Source of the DNA: Mesorhizobium xinjiangense
GTDB lineage: Bacteria > Pseudomonadota > Alphaproteobacteria > Rhizobiales > Rhizobiaceae
Length of the DNA: 64,000 bases
NCBI RefSeq assembly: GCF_009749525.1
Contig: NZ_WOAC01000003.1
Coordinates: 62,001 to 126,000 of the forward strand
Reading direction: 5' to 3'
Both the position numbers and the translations under genes were made by a program. Positions 59,386-64,000 of the stretch are shown here, piece after piece; within the stretch, counting starts at the first letter, position 1, and every line of letters begins with the position of its first letter. The notes beneath the pieces are model-generated. The model was not told the DNA's origin and did no database searches. It saw nothing but the letters and a program-made list of their open reading frames with translations.

Positions 59386-60000
59386 CTACATCATGCCGTC
59401 TTGTCTGTCCGCCGGCGGCGCCGACGGGCCCTGGCCGCGGCACCCCAGGCGGGTGACTTCCGGCAGGCTGATGCGGGCCCTTGATGCCCGCCCGGCGACC
59501 GGCGTGTCGTAAAGGGTGAGGACGAGCGTCATTTCGCGCAAATTGCCGGTGCGCAGCCAGTTGCCGGGCATCGGCGTGGGGGCGGCGGTAATCTCGACGC
59601 CGTTGTCATCCCGGTGGATGATGGCCATCGAATGCAGCCCGGGCGAGGCGTGGCGTGAGGCGTCGGCCGACCTGACATGCAGCGTCCACAACCGTGCCAG
59701 GGGCACGGTGCCTTCGAGGCGGTAGGTGCATCGTCCGCTCAGTCGAATGCCGGTGCTGTCGCGGTCGGCGTAGAAGGCGAGGCCTTCGGCAGGGCCGAGC
59801 GGGAGCACGGCATCGCGGGCGATTGCGGCCTTGGAATAGGGATCGGCTTCGGCCGAGCCGAGCTCGGGATAGGCGGTCCACACACCGGTGCGCAGCGCGG
59901 CCGGCCCGGTCATCTGGCCAAGCGCATACCACACGCTTGCGCCGCCGCCTGCGATTGCAAAGGTCAGCACGCCGAGCGCCATTGCCGCCGTCTTCAGCAT
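59386..60000 (-). CDS. DUF1214 domain protein, membrane-anchored
   Basis: A 204-residue protein with an N-terminal hydrophobic anchor (AMALGVLTFAIAGGGASVWYAL) and a DUF1214 domain: GLAFYADRDSTGIRLSGRCTY, LWTLHV and the family ending GNWLRTGNLREMTLVLTLYDTP. It is the first gene of the DUF1214-DUF1254 pair. The start at 60000 (MLKTAAMALG) is preferred over a longer frame to 60090. The penicillin-binding protein gene ends 103 nt upstream on the same strand. Confidence 0.85.
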   Translation of the reverse strand: MLKTAAMALGVLTFAIAGGGASVWYALGQMTGPAALRTGVWTAYPELGSAEADPYSKAAIARDAVLPLGPAEGLAFYADRDSTGIRLSGRCTYRLEGTVPLARLWTLHVRSADASRHASPGLHSMAIIHRDDNGVEITAAPTPMPGNWLRTGNLREMTLVLTLYDTPVAGRASRARISLPEVTRLGCRGQGPSAPPADRQDGMM

Positions 60001-60102
60001 GCCGCTCTCACGCCTGCCTGCCGTGACGCCGGATGGCAGCGGTATCGGGGCAATCTGTGCGGGGGTGGTCTCAGCATGGCGATGCGGCACGCAGCGAAAC
60101 GG

Positions 60103-62253
60103 TCAAAGGGCCGACAGTGTGTCGGTCTTCGTGGCCGCCTGCAATGGAGGCGCTTCACGAAAGAGGTCCGACATTCCGCGCAGAAGCCGGACGGTTTCCG
60201 GCGAGGGCGTCGCCGGGCGTATCTGCGCGGTGGCACCCTCATCGCCTTCTCCGGTGGCCGATGCGACCGCGCCCTTGCGGCTGTCGTCGACGAAGGGATG
60301 ATCGATCCCGGGTATCGGCTTCAACTCGACATTCTGATGGACATAGGTCATGAGCCGTTTCCAGGTCATGGCGGGCAGCGAGCCGCCCGTCATGTTGCGG
60401 GTCGGGGTGGAGTCGTCGTTGCCGAGCCATACCGCACCCGTATAGTTGCCGGTGAAACCGACATACCAGGCGTCCTTGTAGGCCTGGGTCGTGCCGGTCT
60501 TGCCGGCGCTGCGGATGCCGTCGAGCGCCGCACGGCGCCCGGTGCCGACTTCGGGGATGCGCACCATGATGGAGTTCATCGCCGTTACCGCCTGTTCGGA
60601 AAGAACGCGCCGGGGCGGCGGCGCGTCGTGCCGCCAGTCATAGACGATCTCGCCGGACGGGGTGCGCAACTGGGCGATCGCGTGGCGCGTCCCGGCATAA
60701 CCGCCATTGGCGAAGACATTGAAGCCGGTCGCCTGGTCGAGAACGGTCAGGCTGGACGTTCCCAGCACCATGGTCTTGTCGGAAAAGACAGGCGATTCGA
60801 CACCCATCGCCTCGGTGAGCGCCTTGATGGGCTTGATCGTGAGATGTTCCTTGGCGAGGCGGACCGGCACCGTGTTGATCGAGCGGATGAGGGCGGTCGC
60901 CAGCGTCAAGCGGCCGGAATAGCCGCGCGAATAATTCTTCGGCGACCAGCGGCCCCAATAGATTGGCGCATCGGAGATCACCGAGTCGGGCGTGAACCCG
61001 TGCTCCATGGCGGTAGCGTAGACATAGGGCTTGAAGGACGACCCGACCTGGCGGCGGGCCCGGGTGGCGCGGTTGTACTGGCTGGCGCCATAGTCCCTGC
61101 CGCCGACGACGGCGCGCACGGCACCGTCGTTCGCCATGAGGACGATGGCCCCCTGCGTGACCCCGTAGTCCTTGCCGAACTGGCGCAGGTGGAATTCGAG
61201 TGCCTCCTCGGCCGCCTCCTGCATGTCGAGGTCGATCGTGGTGCGGGCGATGAGGGCGTGACCCTTTATGCGCGCGGCAAGACGCTTGACCTCGTCGAAC
61301 GCCCAGTCGAGGAAATAGTCTGGATGCTTCTGGTCCTCGCGGTCGACGACGGCGGCCGGGTGGCGGCGCGCCGCGACGACCTGGCCGTCGGTCATGAAGC
61401 CGGCCTGGACGAGATTGGTCAGCACCTCGTTGGCGCGGGCGCGTGCCGCCGGCAGATCGATGTGCGGCGCGTAGCGCGTCGGCGCCTTGAAGAGCCCGGC
61501 CAGCATGGCCGCCTCGGCCAGGTTCAGGTCCCTGACATTCTTGTCGAAGTAAAAATCGGCTGCCGCCGAGATGCCGTGCGTGCCGCCGCCCATATAGGCG
61601 CGGTCCAGATAGAGCTGCAGGATCTCCTCCTTGGACAGGTTCGTTTCCAGCCACAGGGCCAGGAAAGCCTCCTTGATCTTGCGCTCATAGGTGCGCTCGT
61701 TGCTCAGAAAGATGTTCTTGGCCAGTTGCTGAGTGATCGTGGAGCCGCCCTGGACGACGGAATTGGCCCTGACATTCTCCGTCATGGCGCGGGCGAGGCC
61801 CATGAAATCGATGCCGAAATGGTCGAAGAAGCGGCGATCCTCGGTCGCCAGCACGGCCTTGACCACGTGGTCGGGCAACTCGTCGACGGGAACGGAGTCG
61901 CGCTGGATGAGGCCGCGCTGGCCGATCTCGTTGCCATACCGGTCGAGAAAGGTGACGGCGAAATCGTCCTGCGCGCGCCAGTTGCCGGCCGTCTCCTCGA
62001 AGGCGGGCATGGCCAGCGCCAGCATGACGAGCGCACCGGCGGCTCCGAGCGTCATGCCTTCGCTGAAAAGTTCGACAATGGCGCGCCGCCAGCCATAGAC
62101 GCGAAAGCGGCGACAAAAGATCGTCACCGTCTCCCAGAACCGGCCGGCCCTGGATGCCGCCTCGTAGAGCGTTGTATCGAACCACGCATCGAATTCGAGA
62201 AGGCGTGTCGCCCTGGGCGCCCTGGATTTGCGTGGCTCGAAGGGGTGTTCCAT
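60103..62253 (-). CDS. penicillin-binding protein 1A family (class A, bifunctional)
   Basis: A 716-residue peptidoglycan synthase. A ~65-residue cytoplasmic tail and one transmembrane helix (GMTLGAAGALVMLALAMPAF) precede the GT51 glycosyltransferase (EDRRFFDHFGIDFMGLARA with the catalytic Glu; QGGSTITQQLAKN). The transpeptidase follows with QVGSSFKPYVYA (SxxK), RSINTVPV (SxN) and SAGKTGTTQAYKDAW (KTG). Family length is normal. The ATG at 62253 (MEHPFEPRKSR) lacks a strong ribosome site. It polymerises and crosslinks wall glycan. Confidence 0.94.
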   Translation of the reverse strand: MEHPFEPRKSRAPRATRLLEFDAWFDTTLYEAASRAGRFWETVTIFCRRFRVYGWRRAIVELFSEGMTLGAAGALVMLALAMPAFEETAGNWRAQDDFAVTFLDRYGNEIGQRGLIQRDSVPVDELPDHVVKAVLATEDRRFFDHFGIDFMGLARAMTENVRANSVVQGGSTITQQLAKNIFLSNERTYERKIKEAFLALWLETNLSKEEILQLYLDRAYMGGGTHGISAAADFYFDKNVRDLNLAEAAMLAGLFKAPTRYAPHIDLPAARARANEVLTNLVQAGFMTDGQVVAARRHPAAVVDREDQKHPDYFLDWAFDEVKRLAARIKGHALIARTTIDLDMQEAAEEALEFHLRQFGKDYGVTQGAIVLMANDGAVRAVVGGRDYGASQYNRATRARRQVGSSFKPYVYATAMEHGFTPDSVISDAPIYWGRWSPKNYSRGYSGRLTLATALIRSINTVPVRLAKEHLTIKPIKALTEAMGVESPVFSDKTMVLGTSSLTVLDQATGFNVFANGGYAGTRHAIAQLRTPSGEIVYDWRHDAPPPRRVLSEQAVTAMNSIMVRIPEVGTGRRAALDGIRSAGKTGTTQAYKDAWYVGFTGNYTGAVWLGNDDSTPTRNMTGGSLPAMTWKRLMTYVHQNVELKPIPGIDHPFVDDSRKGAVASATGEGDEGATAQIRPATPSPETVRLLRGMSDLFREAPPLQAATKTDTLSAL

Positions 62254-62480
62254 CGGAACGACGTCCCGCACTCGTGAAACATTCGCGCGCACCAACAATT
62301 GCGCGCACGCCAAATCGCCGCCCCCCAGGCGAGCTTCTTTTGTCGCCGATTTCGCGTGAGCGAACAAGGAGATTCGCAGATGAGACAACCCTAATGCGAA
62401 ACAGCGTAAATCTGAAGAAAGCCAGCTGGCACAACCGGAGAAGCCGGATTGGCAAGCCTGCCCGACGCAGCGGAAGCTTG

Positions 62481-63467
62481 CTACGAACCTGCAGTGCCAT
62501 CGCTTTGAATGTTTGAGACGGCCTTGCTGCTTTCCCGCAAGCATCCGCCGGTCCCATCGGCCGCGGTGGTCCGTGCCCGTTCCTGCCGCTTGAGGATTTC
62601 GATGAACAGCCTGACCTTGGCGGGCCGGAATCGGGTGGCGGGATAGATGGAATGGATGCCGCCGGTCGGCAACGTCCAGTCGGGCAGGAGATGAACCAGG
62701 CGTCCCGCAGCGATGTCGCCTGCGACCCGGAAATCCGGAAACACAGAGACCGCCGCACCGGCGAGAACGCAGGCATATGCGGCCGGCGTCTTGTCGGCTG
62801 AAATTGATGAGCGTGCCTCAATGATCAACTTTTCAGATTTGCCGCGCGAGAACTGCCAGCGCAGAGGCGCTTTCAGGGCATTGTTGGCGACCCATGGCAG
62901 GGCCTCGACCGCCTTTGGATCAAGGCGCAACGGCAAGTGTCGCGCCAGCGCGGGCGAGCCGACAAGAAACTGTTGGAACGTGCCGAGCCTTTGCGCCGGG
63001 TAGCTGGAGTCGGTTGGCCAACCGACGCGGATCGCGACGTCGAGCGACTTCTCCGAGAAATCGAAGACGTTGTCGTCAAAGGTCACGTCAACCCGCATGT
63101 GGGGGTAGCGCTGCATGAAGAGTGCGATGGCGGGACCAACCGCCATCGCACCATAGTCGATTGGAGCGGAGATGGCGAGCGTGCCCGTCGGGATGGCAGC
63201 GCTGCTGGAGATGTCGGCGAAGGCCGATCCGGCATCCCGCAGGATCACAGCACAACGATCGTAGAACAATCGTCCGGTTTCGGTCGACTGAACGCGCCGG
63301 GTCGTCCGCGCCAGGAGCGTTACACCGAGTTCTTCCTCGAGCTTCTTGACCTGGTGGCTGACGACGGCCTTGGCAACCCCCAGCCGATCGCCCGCGGCCG
63401 TGAACGACCCGGTTTCAACCACGGCCGCGAAGAAGGGCAGACGGTTGAGGTTCAGAAGTTCCGTCAC
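62481..63467 (-). CDS. LysR-family transcriptional regulator
   Basis: A 328-residue LTTR with the N-terminal winged HTH (LPFFAAVVETGSFTAAGDRL, VVSHQVKKLEEELG, RTTRRVQSTETG) and a periplasmic-binding-fold effector domain (TLAISAPIDYGAMAV, DVAIRVGWPTDSSYPAQ). The ~25-residue C-terminal tail is unusual and probably disordered. It is transcribed divergently from the oxidoreductase gene 125 nt away, the classic arrangement for a LysR regulator and its target. Confidence 0.93.
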   Translation of the reverse strand: MTELLNLNRLPFFAAVVETGSFTAAGDRLGVAKAVVSHQVKKLEEELGVTLLARTTRRVQSTETGRLFYDRCAVILRDAGSAFADISSSAAIPTGTLAISAPIDYGAMAVGPAIALFMQRYPHMRVDVTFDDNVFDFSEKSLDVAIRVGWPTDSSYPAQRLGTFQQFLVGSPALARHLPLRLDPKAVEALPWVANNALKAPLRWQFSRGKSEKLIIEARSSISADKTPAAYACVLAGAAVSVFPDFRVAGDIAAGRLVHLLPDWTLPTGGIHSIYPATRFRPAKVRLFIEILKRQERARTTAADGTGGCLRESSKAVSNIQSDGTAGS

Positions 63468-63487
63468 GGCGATTGTCCGATCAGTTG

Positions 63488-63500
63488 ATACATATTGTAT
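63488..63500. promoter_or_regulatory. candidate LysR binding site
   Basis: ATACA-TAT-TGTAT (exact 5-bp arms) lies 20 nt upstream of the lysR start in the divergent promoter region, in an AT-rich stretch that also contains TGATCA. LysR sites are typically T-N11-A dyads of this kind. Confidence 0.45.
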
Positions 63501-63592
63501 GATTGTTGATCATTTTTCGATCGGCGACAACTTGCTATTGTTTCTTGCGGGGAGGATGCAACCTTGGAAGCAATGCAGAGGCAGACCGTCCC

Positions 63593-64000
63593 ATGAAAAT
63601 CGCTCTCATTGGCGCCACCGGCAATGTCGGCTCGCGCATCCTCGCCGAACTTGTCAGCCGCGGTCACGAGGTCACGGCCATCGTGCGCCATCCCGAAAAG
63701 GTCCCAAACGGCGCCGGAGTGACTGCGAAGAAGGGCGACGTGTACGACAAGGACGGGCTCGCCGCCCTGCTCAAGGGCCACGATGCGGTAATCAGCAGCG
63801 TGCATTTCACTGCCAGCGATCCGAAGACGCTGGTCGAGGCCGTCCGCGACTCCGGCGTGAAGCGTTATCTGGTCGTCGGCGGCGCCGGCAGCCTGGAGGT
63901 TGCGCCGGGCGTGACGTTGGTCTCGACGCCGGATTTCCCGCCCGAATACAAGGCCGAGGCGACGAAAGGGGGAGAGTTCCTCAACATGCTTCACGGTGAA
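63593..64000 (+). CDS. NAD(P)-binding oxidoreductase (atypical SDR/NmrA-like), 3'-truncated by window edge
   Basis: The ATG at 63593 opens MKIALIGATGNVGSRILAEL, and the frame stays open for 136 codons to the end of the window. Features: GATGNVG cofactor loop, TAIVRHPEKV, DVYDKDGLAALLKGHDAVIS and VKRYLVVGGAGSLEV. It matches the NAD(P)H-binding, NmrA/flavin-reductase-like atypical SDR family, often about 210-215 residues, so roughly a third is missing. It is divergent from the LysR regulator and is its likely target. Substrate unknown. Confidence 0.88.
   Translation, partial: MKIALIGATGNVGSRILAELVSRGHEVTAIVRHPEKVPNGAGVTAKKGDVYDKDGLAALLKGHDAVISSVHFTASDPKTLVEAVRDSGVKRYLVVGGAGSLEVAPGVTLVSTPDFPPEYKAEATKGGEFLNMLHGE

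Noticed and set aside
59677-62277. 866-codon plus-strand ORF opposite the penicillin-binding protein gene
   Set aside because: Antisense shadow of a GC-rich gene: low-complexity Arg/Gly/Ala/His translation, no domain, and the opposite strand has all PBP motifs.

Overview
The window is 64 kb of GC-rich, densely packed bacterial chromosome. Its gene content points to an alphaproteobacterium of the order Hyphomicrobiales (Rhizobiales), most likely a Mesorhizobium/Phyllobacteriaceae-type organism. The evidence is the fused CysNC, a Ros/MucR regulator, a betICAB-type choline-sulfate operon, a fused mannose-1-P guanylyltransferase/AGE epimerase, a B12-dependent methylmalonyl-CoA mutase pair, and small families largely confined to this order (DUF5330, DUF6456, DUF1491, DUF2336). 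I see no phage, insertion sequence, CRISPR array or rRNA. There is one tRNA, tRNA-Pro(CGG). The window looks like stable core chromosome, not an island. It cuts through a gene at both ends: an acyl-CoA ligase on the left and an NAD(P)-binding oxidoreductase on the right.

Layout. 1-7 kb: acyl-CoA ligase, a DUF1499 membrane protein, an MBL hydrolase, biotin transporter BioY, and a small surface-sugar group (galE, a MraY/WecA-like phosphosugar transferase, a sugar epimerase). 7.2-11.8 kb: sulfate activation (cysD, cysNC, cysQ) followed by an alpha/beta hydrolase. 11.8-19.4 kb: hexose-phosphate metabolism feeding polysaccharide precursors (fructokinase, pgm, phosphomannomutase, the ManC-AGE fusion), with a tRNA between them. 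19.4-24.9 kb: betI-betC-betA-betB on the minus strand, which converts choline-O-sulfate to choline and then glycine betaine. It has a perfect 20-bp operator upstream of betI and a palindromic repeat mosaic between betA and betB. 25-31 kb: thiolase+SDR pair, CoaX, asparaginase, a GreA-like factor, and a Doc toxin paired with an AbrB-type antitoxin. 31-35 kb: methylmalonyl-CoA mutase. 35-44 kb: HerA/DUF853 ATPase, L,D-transpeptidase, HAD dehalogenase, branched-chain aminotransferase, Fe/Mn-SOD, two c-type cytochromes, oligopeptidase B and MsrB. 44.4-50.3 kb: a complete seven-gene mrpABCDEFG Na+/H+ antiporter operon.

50.6-58.8 kb is the most unusual stretch. It holds MucR, a small gene that appears frameshifted, a stand-alone DnaA-C-type HTH protein, a DUF6456 gene split by a -1 shift, SufE, DUF5330, a membrane sensor histidine kinase, a peptidoglycan-binding membrane protein, DUF1491, DUF2336 and a short conserved-looking protein. 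CtrA-like TTAACC half-sites are scattered in two of its intergenic regions. 58.8-64 kb: a split DUF1214/DUF1254 pair, a class A penicillin-binding protein, and a LysR regulator divergent from an oxidoreductase.

Two copies of a 76-bp palindrome-containing intergenic repeat (75/76 identical, opposite orientation) sit 28 kb apart, next to the toxin-antitoxin module and next to the DUF1254 gene. The findings I rate highest are the two apparent single-base frameshifts within about 1.1 kb of each other, the hybrid toxin-antitoxin pair, the bet operator that coincides with a putative near-leaderless promoter, and the MucR/DnaA-like/histidine-kinase/peptidoglycan neighbourhood. Start codons were chosen by Shine-Dalgarno spacing and family alignment from memory. 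No database search was run.
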